This document shows, piece by piece, positions 18,091 to 26,982 of a stretch of 64,000 nucleotides of DNA. A model generated the notes under the pieces. That model searched no databases. It saw nothing but the letters and a program-made list of their open reading frames with translations, and was not told where the DNA came from. Positions within the stretch are counted from its first letter, which is position 1; every line of letters starts with the position of its first letter. Source of the DNA: Acidobacteriota bacterium. GTDB taxonomy: Bacteria; Acidobacteriota; Terriglobia; UBA7540. A program made the translations under genes and the position numbers. The DNA is taken from the NCBI GenBank assembly GCA_004298155.1, contig SCRD01000008.1:124001-188000 (forward strand), in the 5' to 3' direction.

Positions 18091-18370
18091 AATCTTGGCA
18101 AGTCTCCCATGCTCTTTGGATGAAAGTTGAACCGCTGATTCCCGTTCGACATCGGCCGCCGCGGCAAAAGTATAAGCGGCGGCCGGGCGGCGGGCGGAAG
18201 CCAATCGCACCGCGCAAAGTTTTCTCCGCGATCGTCGACGTGTTGCGGACGGGATGCCTGTGGAAGGCGGTGCAGAAAGAATTCGGCAGCGCGAGCGCGA
18301 TCCACAAGCATTTTCAGCAGCGGCACCGGGCCGGTTTCTTCCTGGCGCTGTACACGTTCAAGGGTCGCAG
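18078..18370 (+). pseudogene. IS5-type transposase N-terminal fragment
   Basis: The frame from 18078 reads QVSHALWMKVEPLIPVR, then GGGRKPIAPRKVFSAIVDVL, RTGCLWKAV and FGSASAIHKHFQQ, which is the N-terminal (DUF4096) domain of IS5-group transposases. The homology stops near codon 95 and none of the DDE catalytic part follows; instead the sequence passes into a cobC-like fragment on the other strand. It is a truncated remnant. Confidence 0.8.
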
Positions 18371-18505
18371 ATTCGAAAGGCGCCTGGCGAACTGCTGGGC
18401 CTGACAGATACCAGCCCCATTCAATCCCACATCTAAAATCCCTTGTAACCGCCGGCGTCGGTTCCAGTCGGTTTCTCCATGACGAACCAGATAGATCTGA
18501 GTCAT
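18371..18505 (-). pseudogene. Truncated histidine-phosphatase (CobC-like) gene
   Basis: Starting at ATG 18505 the frame gives MTQIYLVRHGETDWNRRRRL, containing the RHG catalytic motif of the phosphoglycerate mutase/alpha-ribazole phosphatase family. After about 43 codons (ARRLSN) homology ends where the IS5 fragment begins. It starts 7 bp after the cobU remnant, so it was the second gene of a cobalamin operon. Only the N-terminal fifth remains. Confidence 0.75.
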
Positions 18506-18512
18506 GTTGGCT

Positions 18513-19050
18513 TCATGCCGAGGGTCTGTCCTTGATGACCAGCGGCAATCCCGCAACCATCAGGACCACCCTGTCGGCAACTTTGACGATCTGTTGATTT
18601 AATTCCCCCAGAAGGTCCCTGTATTCTCGTCCGCTCCTATAAGATGGAACGATCCCGCTGCCCACTTCGTTTGAGACGATAACCACGGAAGCTTCGGTCC
18701 CTTGAACGGCCTCGCAGAAGCGCTGGATTTTGGTCCGAACCTGGCGTTGGTCACACTTCTTCTGGCCCATGATGTTGGCCATATAAAGGGTCAGACAATC
18801 TATGAGCAGTAGATCTGCCCTTCGGCCTTCCTCCTGGAGAGCGCAATCGAGGTCTGTAGAAACCTCGATCGTTTTTCACGACAAAGGCCGCTCGCGACGA
18901 TGTTGCGCTATTCTAGCTCGCATCTCCGCGTGCCGTAGCGATATAGACAACTCGCTCGGAGGCGGAGGCAAGTTCTTGCGCGTAACGGCTCTTTCCGCTA
19001 CGGGCTCCGCCCAGGATAAGCGTCACCGTCTTCGGTGGGCCCGATTGCAT
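18513..19050 (-). pseudogene. cobU: Decayed cobU (adenosylcobinamide kinase/guanylyltransferase)
   Basis: From ATG 19050 the frame gives TVTLILGGARSGKSRYAQEL (P-loop GGARSGKS), then VVYIATARGDA. It must then shift frame to read EMRARIAQHRRERPLS, meets TGA where family members have Trp, and continues KTIEVSTDLDCAL, RADLLLIDCLTLYMANIMG and VVIVSNEVGSGIVP, VVLMVAGLPL. The motif order is that of CobU, which phosphorylates adenosylcobinamide and adds GMP. One frameshift plus one nonsense codon make it a pseudogene. It lies directly downstream of a cobalamin riboswitch. Confidence 0.85.
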
Positions 19051-19164
19051 GCGCCAAAAAACCTAGCATTCTGACGGAAAAGACACTTGGAGCTTCCTGG
19101 CTATGGATGTCAAATAAATTGACTGCCTGCGGATGCCCATCGACTCTCCCATCGAAGTCGAATC

Positions 19165-19328
19165 AAGCTGCTGTGAGAGCCTGGTCGGTCTCCTGACTCG
19201 CGCATCATCTTCCCGGAGCTGCCTTCCCAGAGTTCCTACTCCAGTGGCTTCCTTCGCTCCGGTTCTCCGCGCTTACAGTGGCGTGGGCCGTGCCGGGTTT
19301 ACACCGGCTTCCCAAATGAACCAGACGT
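19165..19328 (-). promoter_or_regulatory. Cobalamin (AdoCbl) riboswitch
   Basis: On the minus strand the leader contains, in order, GGGAAGCCGGTGTAAACCCG, then CACGCCACTGTAAGC (B12-box region, 19276-19282) and GTCAGGAGACCGACC near 19183-19200. These are the conserved blocks of the cobalamin riboswitch in correct order and spacing. It would repress the downstream cobU/cobC genes when coenzyme B12 is plentiful. The aptamer looks better preserved than its target genes. Confidence 0.88.
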
Positions 19329-19333
19329 GAAGA

Positions 19334-19363
19334 GTTATAACGCAGCGCAGTGGAGGGAGTCAA
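19334..19363 (-). promoter_or_regulatory. Sigma-70-type promoter of the riboswitch
   Basis: TTGACT (19358-19363) and TATAAC (19334-19339) are 18 bp apart on the minus strand, with the riboswitch starting a few bases downstream. Confidence 0.65.
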
Positions 19364-19809
19364 GTCAAACTTTTTCACGGCAAGACGCATCATGCGCAGG
19401 GCCGGTTCAAGGGTGGTTTTGTCTCACATTGCGAGTTATCACTGAAACAAAACTCGGAAGAATTCTTGCCATCTTCAAAGCAACAAAGTTCACATGGATC
19501 GGATTCAAGGGACAGCCATTGGCCCTCTTTCTTTGCAGCGATCCATTGCAATTCACGCAAAGTCAAGGGAAATCAACAGCAGACGAAAGGGATCCATCGT
19601 GAGGCACATCCCGAGGGATCGCGCACCCCGTCAGGTGGATTGTCCGGTGTGTTGCATTTACAATAGGATCGAATATTGGACACTACGAGCATAACAACAG
19701 GGCCGTGGTGACTGAGCTTGGTTTGTAGCAGCATTCTTCCAAACCCGGATCTGGCTGACTTGTTGAGACTTTTGGGGATTAGGACAAAAAGTTGAGCTTG
19801 AAAATCGCC
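19364..19809. other. No gene seen
   Basis: About 450 bp between the barrel gene and the riboswitch promoter. Several short plus-strand frames overlap here without ribosome sites or recognisable products. I see no repeat, terminator hairpin or RNA gene that I can support. Confidence 0.4.
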
Positions 19810-21201
19810 TCAATACAACGATGGTCGTGGAGAGCCACCGAGAACTGATGTGTTCATCATTGCAGTAGTATGTGTACCCTCGTGGCCTCCCCACGAGTAC
19901 AGCAGCCACACTTGTGGAAAGCCTCCCGCACGAAGTGTTAAGCCGACCGAATAGCTGTGCTGAAGATGTGTGAAATCTATGTCGCCACGCGTCAGTCCCA
20001 CTTTCCCTTCATCAACCATAGCGGTGATCCCTAATGGTCCGTAAATAGAGTGCTCGAAGCTCGCACCTATCAGGAGAGTATTGGGGGCACGAAAACGATA
20101 ATCCTGATAGCTACCGAGCGTCGGATTGCCGTTAATATCAGAGCCCCCAAGCGTGGGCTGGAAGTAGAACGGCACAATGTGTCTGTTGGGCACAATCGAC
20201 TCATTCATCAAGAAACGTATCCCGAAGCTGCCTTCCAAATTCTGCGTGATAGCAGGACAAGAGTGTTCACCTAGGGATTCCGAACAATCGTCGGGGCCAT
20301 TAAAGTTCTTAGTTAGGGTCGATCTGGTCTTCTTATACAGAGGGAACTGATGCCCTAAATCAACTGTGAACCGCTGGAAGGAAAACTTTGAAGCTCCGGG
20401 TGATACATATTCTTGTAGAGTCACGGAATAATTTAGACGGACATAGCCATTTGCGAACTCAGGTCGAATGCGGATACCTTCACCGAACTGAGCGAAAGCG
20501 GGTTGACTTGCTAAGCCGGGCGCGCTGGCGTCGGTATACAACTGGTTGATCGATGGACTAGATTGCCCATAGGCAGGTCTAATATTTACAAAGCGCCCAT
20601 TTGCTTCCCCATACAAGGACACATTGAATTTCCTCCAAATTGGCCAGGTTGCGTCTGTTCCTGTTATTATTTCGCGCATTCCAAAATAGGAGCGGGCAGT
20701 ATCATCTGTGTTTGGTCCCAGGCCAAAATAGCTGAGCTTATTGAGAGTCATCGCCTGAGTAGTGAAGAGATGAAAAACAGGATATTCCTCAATCGCTAGG
20801 TTTGACTTCAGTGTACCACCTGATCGCCCTGTTCTGACGATTATTCTGTGGCGGCGAGTACGAACTGCTGTCATGTAGGCCCCGGTACGCCACGACCCAT
20901 TTGGAGATGCAACTCCATCCACGTCCCAGTTCAACCGCCAAGATTCGTTTGGCGTCCAATGATACAAGAAAGCCGCACCAGAACCGAAGCCATTCTGTGG
21001 AGCAATGCTGCCAGCTGCAATGTGAACAGGGTGATCGGTGAACAGAACTACAGCACAGCCGCCAAGAGATTTGAAACTGAAGCCAGAACAGTTAGAGGCT
21101 AATCGCTGGCTTTCCCCTCGGAAATCGGCACCTAGGCGGCTCTCCTGCGCATGAACGTATCCAGGGAGCAAAAGGCAGAGTATTAAAACGGTACGGGACA
21201 A
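19810..21201 (-). CDS. Outer-membrane beta-barrel (Omp85/surface-antigen-like)
   Basis: TTG 21201 is chosen because it places a signal peptide at the N-terminus (SRTVLILCLLLPGYVHAQ), 11 bp after the 84-residue gene; the longer open frame overlaps that gene and is unlikely. The 463-residue product shows alternating aromatic strands (YGPLGITAMVDEGKVG, then LTLRAGGFPQVWLLYSWGG) and conserved pieces LNKLSYFGLGPNT and YFGMREIITG, which resemble the barrel domain of surface antigen/BamA-like proteins. No POTRA domains are visible, so it is barrel only. It closes an operon with a phosphoesterase, and may form an outer-membrane pore; function is not established. Confidence 0.65.
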   Translation of the reverse strand: MSRTVLILCLLLPGYVHAQESRLGADFRGESQRLASNCSGFSFKSLGGCAVVLFTDHPVHIAAGSIAPQNGFGSGAAFLYHWTPNESWRLNWDVDGVASPNGSWRTGAYMTAVRTRRHRIIVRTGRSGGTLKSNLAIEEYPVFHLFTTQAMTLNKLSYFGLGPNTDDTARSYFGMREIITGTDATWPIWRKFNVSLYGEANGRFVNIRPAYGQSSPSINQLYTDASAPGLASQPAFAQFGEGIRIRPEFANGYVRLNYSVTLQEYVSPGASKFSFQRFTVDLGHQFPLYKKTRSTLTKNFNGPDDCSESLGEHSCPAITQNLEGSFGIRFLMNESIVPNRHIVPFYFQPTLGGSDINGNPTLGSYQDYRFRAPNTLLIGASFEHSIYGPLGITAMVDEGKVGLTRGDIDFTHLQHSYSVGLTLRAGGFPQVWLLYSWGGHEGTHTTAMMNTSVLGGSPRPSLY

Positions 21202-21212
21202 GGGGTTTCTTC

Positions 21213-21467
21213 TTATCCTTCCTCGGCATTGGGTCCCCGCGTATGCAGGATAGCAGTCATCCTTCTGCTGTACTCGCTCGCGTGGTCTTCCGTCTCGATG
21301 GAATCGAAGTCGATTCCTGTCTGCTGCTCGGGGGGAAAGTCTGCCTCTAGCTTCCGAAAATGTTCGACTTGGTTTTTCAACAACGTATTCTTTGATAATG
21401 GCCGGTTTGGATTGAACGAACTGCGTGCTGGTTTTGGGACACGAATTACATTTAGGGGTGTTGCCAC
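21213..21467 (-). CDS. Small hydrophilic protein of unknown function
   Basis: GTG 21467 is preceded by AGGAGG at ideal distance, and the gene lies 9 bp after the phosphoesterase stop and 11 bp before the barrel gene. The 84-residue product begins MATPLNVIRVPKPARSSFNP and contains EADFPPEQQTGIDFDSIETE. It is rich in charged residues, has no cysteine, no signal peptide and no membrane segment. No family recognised. The ribosome site and the tight spacing argue that it is real. Confidence 0.6.
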   Translation of the reverse strand: MATPLNVIRVPKPARSSFNPNRPLSKNTLLKNQVEHFRKLEADFPPEQQTGIDFDSIETEDHASEYSRRMTAILHTRGPNAEEG

Positions 21468-21476
21468 AACTGCCTC

Positions 21477-22697
21477 CTATCCAAAATCGAAAACAGGACA
21501 CTCGGGGACGTCCTGCATTTGATCGCCTAATAAGTCAAGGAAGGTCTCCGCCGCCTTCTCGCGCGGAGTGCGTTCATCGTAGTTGCCGATAAAGTGTTTC
21601 GTTACTGTCGCGGGGATTGAGGCATGTTCGAAAATTCGTCCATTAGTTGGATCCTCAGGACCAGAAACGACCGTTCTGGGAGCAATCCAAGGAGAAACGA
21701 GAATTGCAGGGACACGCACGCCGAGCCGATCAAAGGCGAATGCCACGCCCTCTGTGTCTTGCGGCGATGCGTTAAATCCGTCGGGTTTGCAAGAAGGCGG
21801 AGGGACATGGTCAAAAATGCCGCCGTGCTCGTCGTAAACAATAAGTAGCGCGGTGCTCTTCCACAATTCCGGGTTCTCGTGGATTGCATTGTACACTGCG
21901 GCGATGAGAATTTCACCCGCCTGCACGTCGTGGTCGGGGTGCTGATCAGATGCCAGTTCTTCGCCCCCTCCGTCACCTAAGTGGTCTTTATAGTTTGGTT
22001 CAATGAAACTGTAATGAGGAAGTTCTCCGAGCCTACAATCCGCCAGGAATTGCTTGTAGGTACCAAAGATTTGCGGTTGCTTATTCAATAAACTTGCGAT
22101 CTCCGTTGTCGAACTCGCCTGATCGTAATAATAAATCTTAGCTGTCCGTCCAGCTTTGAGCATTCGATCGTAAATGCTCAAGTACGGTTCGGACGTATAA
22201 AAGAATTCCATCCCAACCCGACCGAATGATGTGCCGTAGTGAGCGAATGCGCGATTGCAGAGGGTTGGCCCAGGTATAGAGGAAAACCACCCGTTGAAAA
22301 CGGCAAATTTACGTGCGAGGTTGTGGAGTACAGGCAGTTTGTCGACATCGAAATAGTACATAATTTCGCGAGAGTGGCGGACATCTCGTTGCTGATCGAA
22401 GTAGCTCTGGACAAAACCTTGCATCGATGGAACTGCTGGAGGCCCCGGAGTACCAAAGAACAATTGTTTGTGGACTGCTGCAAAATGGTGGTCCGGATCG
22501 GGGTCAAGCTGGCCTTGGAACTCAGCGTGCGGCTGGACCTTTACGGGCTCGTTCGTTGTATCTAAATTCTCCTCGTTTCCCGTTAGGCCATTAATGCGCG
22601 AATCTTCAGCTTTCAACGCCCCGAGCATGTGGTCAAAGGAGCGATTCTCCATCATGAGGACAACGATGTGCTTAAGATTGTCTAACCCTGTGGACAT
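21477..22697 (-). CDS. Phosphoesterase of the phospholipase C / acid phosphatase family
   Basis: A 406-residue protein with the start IVVLMMENRSFDHMLG, where Glu and Asn of ENRSFDH bind the metal/phosphate in PF04185 enzymes. The later LLIVYDEHGGIFDHVPPP is the second signature, followed by GVRVPAILVSPWI and the C-terminal EHASIPATVTKHF. These enzymes hydrolyse phosphoesters such as phosphatidylcholine or sphingomyelin headgroups. Unlike many relatives it has no Tat or Sec signal, so it may be cytoplasmic or exported by another route. It is the first gene of a three-gene operon ending in an outer-membrane barrel. Confidence 0.88.
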   Translation of the reverse strand: MSTGLDNLKHIVVLMMENRSFDHMLGALKAEDSRINGLTGNEENLDTTNEPVKVQPHAEFQGQLDPDPDHHFAAVHKQLFFGTPGPPAVPSMQGFVQSYFDQQRDVRHSREIMYYFDVDKLPVLHNLARKFAVFNGWFSSIPGPTLCNRAFAHYGTSFGRVGMEFFYTSEPYLSIYDRMLKAGRTAKIYYYDQASSTTEIASLLNKQPQIFGTYKQFLADCRLGELPHYSFIEPNYKDHLGDGGGEELASDQHPDHDVQAGEILIAAVYNAIHENPELWKSTALLIVYDEHGGIFDHVPPPSCKPDGFNASPQDTEGVAFAFDRLGVRVPAILVSPWIAPRTVVSGPEDPTNGRIFEHASIPATVTKHFIGNYDERTPREKAAETFLDLLGDQMQDVPECPVFDFG

Positions 22698-23239
22698 AGG
22701 CCCCCACCAAGCGCAAACAGCATATGATTATAGAGTGCCGACGTATAAATTGTCGCGCATTGATTGTAAGCAGGAAGAGTTAACATCATTTTGACATCGG
22801 CCCCCCTGGACGCCAGATCCAACCTTCTTTAATTAAGAAGGAGGCGCTGGGCACATCAACTTGTCGACCTTACAACCAATTTGTTGCAGGCTGATTGGTG
22901 ATAGCTTTCGAATGGCTGACATACGGGACCGGATCGCGTTAATACGCTCGTTTGTGCAGTGCTCCATCCAGAGTATCAGGCCCGTAACAGTTTTAACCTA
23001 ATTGCTGACCGCTACTTTAAAGCGATCTGCCGACCTTCATTTCCGTGGGGCTCTTGCTTTGGCGCGGACTGCTTCTTCTTATTTCGCAGGAGATAGAGGA
23101 GCTGTTGAACTGGAGTGGGCTGTGAAGGTTGTTGCTACGTCTGACTTCCTCCTTCCTTGCGCAGCACTTCTTCAAGGATTCCGGCCACTTCCTCCAGCGG
23201 ATTGCCGAATTTCGGTAAGCGTCCTAAAATATCCGAAAG
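22698..23239. other. No gene seen; contains a palindrome at 22823-22841
   Basis: The 540-bp gap has no supported gene. CCTTCTT-TAATT-AAGAAGG at 22823-22841 is a perfect 7-bp inverted repeat. The block CTGGACGCCAGATCC just left of it recurs, almost unchanged, ahead of the ssb gene near 53767. Confidence 0.45.
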
Positions 23240-23985
23240 TCAGCACAGCGAATAGCGAACCGGACCACAGCCGATGCTCAGTCGGCTCAACAACTTTTTC
23301 CCCCACGGTGCGGATTGCTGGCGATACCTGAGAACTGCATTGGTTCGATCGCGTTGTATACTGGCTGCGCACCGTGCGCTTTCAGCTGCCTCGAAGGGAT
23401 CTAGCTTCTCAAGCATCCAGTGAGTATTTTCGACTGCCGCGGAAGGGTTGATAAGCCAGTCGTCACTTCCCAGCAACAGCGTCGCCTTCCGTGAAAACAA
23501 GAGAACCGGAATGTGCTCCTTGCGGCGAGCCGCGTAATCGAAGACCTCACGTGCAATGTCGAATCCGTCCAACGCACATTCGTTTTTACGGGAGGCCCAG
23601 ACAGAAGACAAATCTGAAACTGCGGATGCGAAGATCTCCTCATAAATTCGCAGAAGCCGATTGGCCTGCTCATTGTTTGCCGGGGTTTGGCTGGAAAAAA
23701 GATGTCCGTAACGACGGCATCGCAGAGGGTGCCTGCCTGAAGCGCCGCCACGACATGCTTTCTGCTGCTGAATGTCAACAGAGCAAAATGGAGACGATGA
23801 CTCTCAACAAACCAATCGCGATTGGCACACTCGTCGTCAACAAACCATACCAGAGGCCTTTTCTGGAGCCGCCTCCTTAGCGCCCTCAACCATGATTTGC
23901 TTGGTTTTTGGATTTCGCTGAGCGGTAGAGGTCGCGATCCCGACTCTACCCACAAAGTGCCTTCTTCCTCACCAAATGCTGCCAT
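23240..23985 (-). pseudogene. Response-regulator receiver-like gene with one frameshift
   Basis: The first frame (from ATG 23985) gives RPLVWFVDDECANRDW, AALQAGTLCDAVVTDIFFPA, which has the paired acidic residues and phospho-acceptor strand of a receiver domain. After the CCAAACCCCGG run near 23690 the homology continues in another frame: NNEQANRLLRIYEEIFASAV, then DGFDIAREVFDYAARRKEHI, PVLLFSRKATLLLG, the latter carrying the conserved Lys region. Joined, the product is about 245 residues with no output domain recognised. A single-base change at a short C-run could be a sequencing error, so the gene might be intact. Confidence 0.6.
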
Positions 23986-24486
23986 CCCATTGTACTCGGG
24001 CGTAATTGTGTGAGCCTATTATATTGGAATACGCTGCCAGGTGTTCAGGAAACAACGCAATTCCAGTTTGCACAACAGTCGTCATAATGATCAGGTGACT
24101 CCCCGGCAGCTTCAGCGATCTAATCGTGGGATCATTGAGTTCGTCGCGTCGCACATCGGGATTCGACCACTTTGACAGTTAAACGGCCAAACCTGCCGAG
24201 TGCTGGATTGCTCGAGACCTCCGGAAATGATGGTGCCGTTGCTGACAAGGTTTTCGGCCCGCGTTGAAATTTGCTCATGTTTGTTGGGAAAGCACGCCCG
24301 ACCCCTCCATTAATCAGATATATCCTCGAAAGCTAACTTTGCACACAACTCGCCCACATGTATGTGGGGAGGCCAGCATTTATGCTAGTTCCCAAGGGGT
24401 GTCACTGATCTAGGGATTCAGTGGCAGAGGTACCAGCTTGCCATTATTTTTCGCACCTGGCTCCGAGTGGACCTTCGCTCTATGTC
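23986..24486. other. No gene seen
   Basis: About 500 bp between the receiver-like gene and the SbcC-like gene. No frame has a convincing start or domain, and I see no RNA gene. It probably includes the 3' untranslated part of the sbcC transcript. Confidence 0.4.
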
Positions 24487-26631
24487 CTATTCGCCGGGCA
24501 GTTTCCCAGTTTCGGTCTTCACGCTACCGCCGCCAACTGAGACAATGTTATCCGCCAATTCCCAAACCAGCGGCGAATGGCAAATGAAGATTACTTGATG
24601 GAAACCGCCCAGATCCATCGCTCGGCGAAGCATGCGAACGTACTCTTTGCCGTTAGCTGAATCCAGAGCGCCGACAGTTTCGTCCCGGAACAAGGTCTCA
24701 TAACAAGTGCCCTCGCCCTGACGCATGTTGTAAATGGCGATACCTAAATTCACCGCCTCGTTGACCAAGACAAACTGGCCGCCCGAGAGCTCATCTACGA
24801 GGCAGGTCCGATCGAGATTCTTGTTTCGAACTTCGATGTCAAAATCATCCACCATGCCCCGACCGTCGGCCTTGGGACGCTGGGTTCGAAATCGAATTTC
24901 AAACTTGTTGTCAAAACAGCCTTCGAGCAGGGCGTTCACAAGGGAAGAGACCTCGGGTCCGGCAGCCTGGATCTCACAAAGCTGGATTTCATCAGGACCA
25001 AAGGCTCTTGCGAGATAGTTGGAATCCTCAAGTTCAGTCTTCGCATTGCCGAGTTCTTGTTCGATTTCGGCCAATCGAGCCCGGGCCGCCTCCTTTTGCT
25101 CCTGACGTTGTTTGATTTGCGCGCGGTAGGCAATCAGTCGGTCCCGCTCGGCTCGGCAGGAAATCAGCTCGTGATTCGCATCCTCAGTCTCCCTGCGCAC
25201 TGCGTTCATTCTGGCGCCTAGATCGGCAAACGCAGACACGGCCGATTCTTTCCCAGCCAATTCCTCGGCGATTTCCCGTCGGTTCTGGGACAAATGGTCA
25301 AATGTCTTAAGCCGCTCGTCACGTCGAGCTTCGATGGCACGCAGTTCCTCATAGTGCAGTCGTTCCTGCTCGATCTTGGCCCTGTCGCGTTCACAGCCTT
25401 GAAGCGTCCGAGTGAGTTGCGAGGATGGCGCGGCAATTTGAACCAATGAACTCTGCTGGACTTTGACTTCGAGCGAGAGCGTGGTAACGCGATCTTCGAG
25501 GTCGGAAATCTTCGGGCCGGCCTCGACCGCACGCCGGATTTTTGGGCAGGAAGCGTACGGGCCTTCACCCAGGCAAGGCACCCTTGCGAGTTCCTCACGC
25601 TCGACTCGGAGATGGTCAAGCTCGGTGCTATTTGCCTTCAATTCCGCGTTGAGTTCCTGGATAGTTCGTTGCGTTTCTTGATTCGAGGCCTCTTGATTCT
25701 GGGTTTCCCGAATCTGACGGTGTAATCCCTCGATGCGAGAGGCAAGCGCATTCGTTCGCTCCGCCAGGGCTCCGAGATCTTTCTTTCCTGCCAACAAGGT
25801 TTCATCCCTTGCGGTCTGACGCTTCATTTCTGCGATCTCTGCGTCTGCCTTGAGGAGTCGCTGCTTCAAGGTCTCGATTTCCACCAGAAGCGGTTTGCGA
25901 TTCGCATCGAGCGACTGAAGTTCGAGAAGGCGCTTCTGGAGTGTGACCTTTTGGACCTCAAGCCTCTCAATGCGCGATGACACATCGCGAAGCTGATTTT
26001 CACCCTGGGCAGGAACTTCGATCGGCGCATCCACTACCTCCCGAAGGCCTTTGCACTGTCCGTCCAATCCAGTCACGATGTCGCCCGCTTCTTCTGCTCT
26101 TTCTTTGGCCGCAGCTGCGATCAGCCGCAGGCGATCGAGTCCCAGCAGCTCCCGAATGAACAGCTCCTTACGCTCGCTGCGATCGAGCGAGAGAAAGTTT
26201 CCCGTACGCTTCTGGCTCGAAAAGATACTGCTTAGAAAGAATTCGGGAGTGCCAACGTACTTGCGGATCAATTCCTGGAACGGCTCTTTCTTGCCGTTAG
26301 TCAGTGGAGTTCCATCCGAATTGAACAGGTAGCTTTCCATCTGGCGTGCCTTGGGATCAAGTTTGAGCAGTGATCGGAAGTATGCGCCATTGACTCCAAA
26401 CGCGAGGTCAATTTCCGGGTGAGGATGAGTGGCGAAGTCGTAGAGTGGGCGTCTTTGCCCAGGCAATTGGCGGAACAGGGCAGCAAAGATTGACCCGATC
26501 AGGGTGGATTTGCCGGCGCCGTTTGGGCCGATGATCGCAATCAGGCCGGAGCCAAGGGCGTCAAAGTTGACAGATACTGCGTTGGGAAAGGCCTCGGTGA
26601 GCCCTCTCAATCCAAGGTGGAGTAGTCTCAT
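24487..26631 (-). CDS. SbcC/Rad50-like SMC-family ATPase
   Basis: A 714-residue coiled-coil ATPase. Walker A GPNGAGKS lies at residues 35-42; the middle (about 180-560) is two coiled-coil arms; C353 and C362 (PCLGEGPYASC) sit at the apex, a hook-like pair though spaced wider than the CxxC of Rad50. The C-terminal lobe holds the signature DELSGGQFVLVNEAV and a Walker B/D-loop region FRDETVGALDSANG. It is shorter than E. coli SbcC (about 1000) and closer in size to phage gp46-type proteins. Its nuclease partner SbcD is coded 2.3 kb upstream on the same strand, separated by an AbiE cassette. Role: ATP-driven clamp for DNA end processing. Confidence 0.9.
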   Translation of the reverse strand: MRLLHLGLRGLTEAFPNAVSVNFDALGSGLIAIIGPNGAGKSTLIGSIFAALFRQLPGQRRPLYDFATHPHPEIDLAFGVNGAYFRSLLKLDPKARQMESYLFNSDGTPLTNGKKEPFQELIRKYVGTPEFFLSSIFSSQKRTGNFLSLDRSERKELFIRELLGLDRLRLIAAAAKERAEEAGDIVTGLDGQCKGLREVVDAPIEVPAQGENQLRDVSSRIERLEVQKVTLQKRLLELQSLDANRKPLLVEIETLKQRLLKADAEIAEMKRQTARDETLLAGKKDLGALAERTNALASRIEGLHRQIRETQNQEASNQETQRTIQELNAELKANSTELDHLRVEREELARVPCLGEGPYASCPKIRRAVEAGPKISDLEDRVTTLSLEVKVQQSSLVQIAAPSSQLTRTLQGCERDRAKIEQERLHYEELRAIEARRDERLKTFDHLSQNRREIAEELAGKESAVSAFADLGARMNAVRRETEDANHELISCRAERDRLIAYRAQIKQRQEQKEAARARLAEIEQELGNAKTELEDSNYLARAFGPDEIQLCEIQAAGPEVSSLVNALLEGCFDNKFEIRFRTQRPKADGRGMVDDFDIEVRNKNLDRTCLVDELSGGQFVLVNEAVNLGIAIYNMRQGEGTCYETLFRDETVGALDSANGKEYVRMLRRAMDLGGFHQVIFICHSPLVWELADNIVSVGGGSVKTETGKLPGE

Positions 26632-26891
26632 AATGTGTCCTCATAGGAGCGGCTGCCCACTCTGCCGCCGCGCAGGAACAGCGCAAGAACGACAACAATA
26701 AGTGCCATGATGACAGGCACGACAACTATAGCGAGCACGACGACGACCATGACGAGGATGGCCGGCAGCAGCATGATGATCAGCAGCGCGGGCAGCAACA
26801 ATTGCAGCCCCGCCGCAGTTGCCACTCGCGCCGCCGCTGCCGTAGCGGACGCCGCCGGCGCAGCCCGCGACTGCATGGGGGTGGATTTCAA
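26628..26891 (-). CDS. Possible small membrane protein ahead of sbcC
   Basis: An 87-codon frame whose stop overlaps the sbcC start (ATGA). The product has an Ala-rich N-terminal part and two long runs of Leu, Ile and Val (residues ~30-75), so it would be a two-helix membrane protein. The nucleotide sequence is low-complexity (GAC/GCC/CAT repeats) and no ribosome site is clear, so it may be a chance frame. Confidence 0.25.
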   Translation of the reverse strand: MKSTPMQSRAAPAASATAAAARVATAAGLQLLLPALLIIMLLPAILVMVVVVLAIVVVPVIMALIVVVLALFLRGGRVGSRSYEDTL

Positions 26892-26899
26892 CGGCGTAG
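26890..26899 (+). repeat. Direct repeat AACGGCGTAG, left of the AbiE cassette
   Basis: The same ten bases occur at 28801-28810 on the other side of the AbiE genes, in the same orientation. Both copies are followed by a similar T/A-rich stretch (TTTATAAAG and GGTTTACATAAGG). This may mark the boundary of an inserted cassette. Confidence 0.4.
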
Positions 26900-26955
26900 T
26901 TTATAAAGCATCTTATTTGTATATCGTTGGCATACAAATGTAGTAAGTAATAAAC
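26898..26955. promoter_or_regulatory. Nested inverted repeats in the sbcC/abiE intergenic region
   Basis: Inner arms ATTTGTAT (26915-26922) and ATACAAAT (26932-26939) lie inside outer arms AGTTTAT (26898-26904) and ATAAACT (26949-26955). The centre lies between divergent abiE and sbcC genes. AbiEi antitoxins are known to bind inverted repeats in their own promoter, so this is the best operator candidate. Confidence 0.45.
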
Positions 26956-26982
26956 TGGCGCGTAGTTTAAACTTATGCTATT

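Noticed and set aside
26707-26943. Plus-strand frame rich in Met and Thr opposite the sbcC leader
   Set aside because: Product is a low-complexity run caused by GAC/ATG repeats; no ribosome site.
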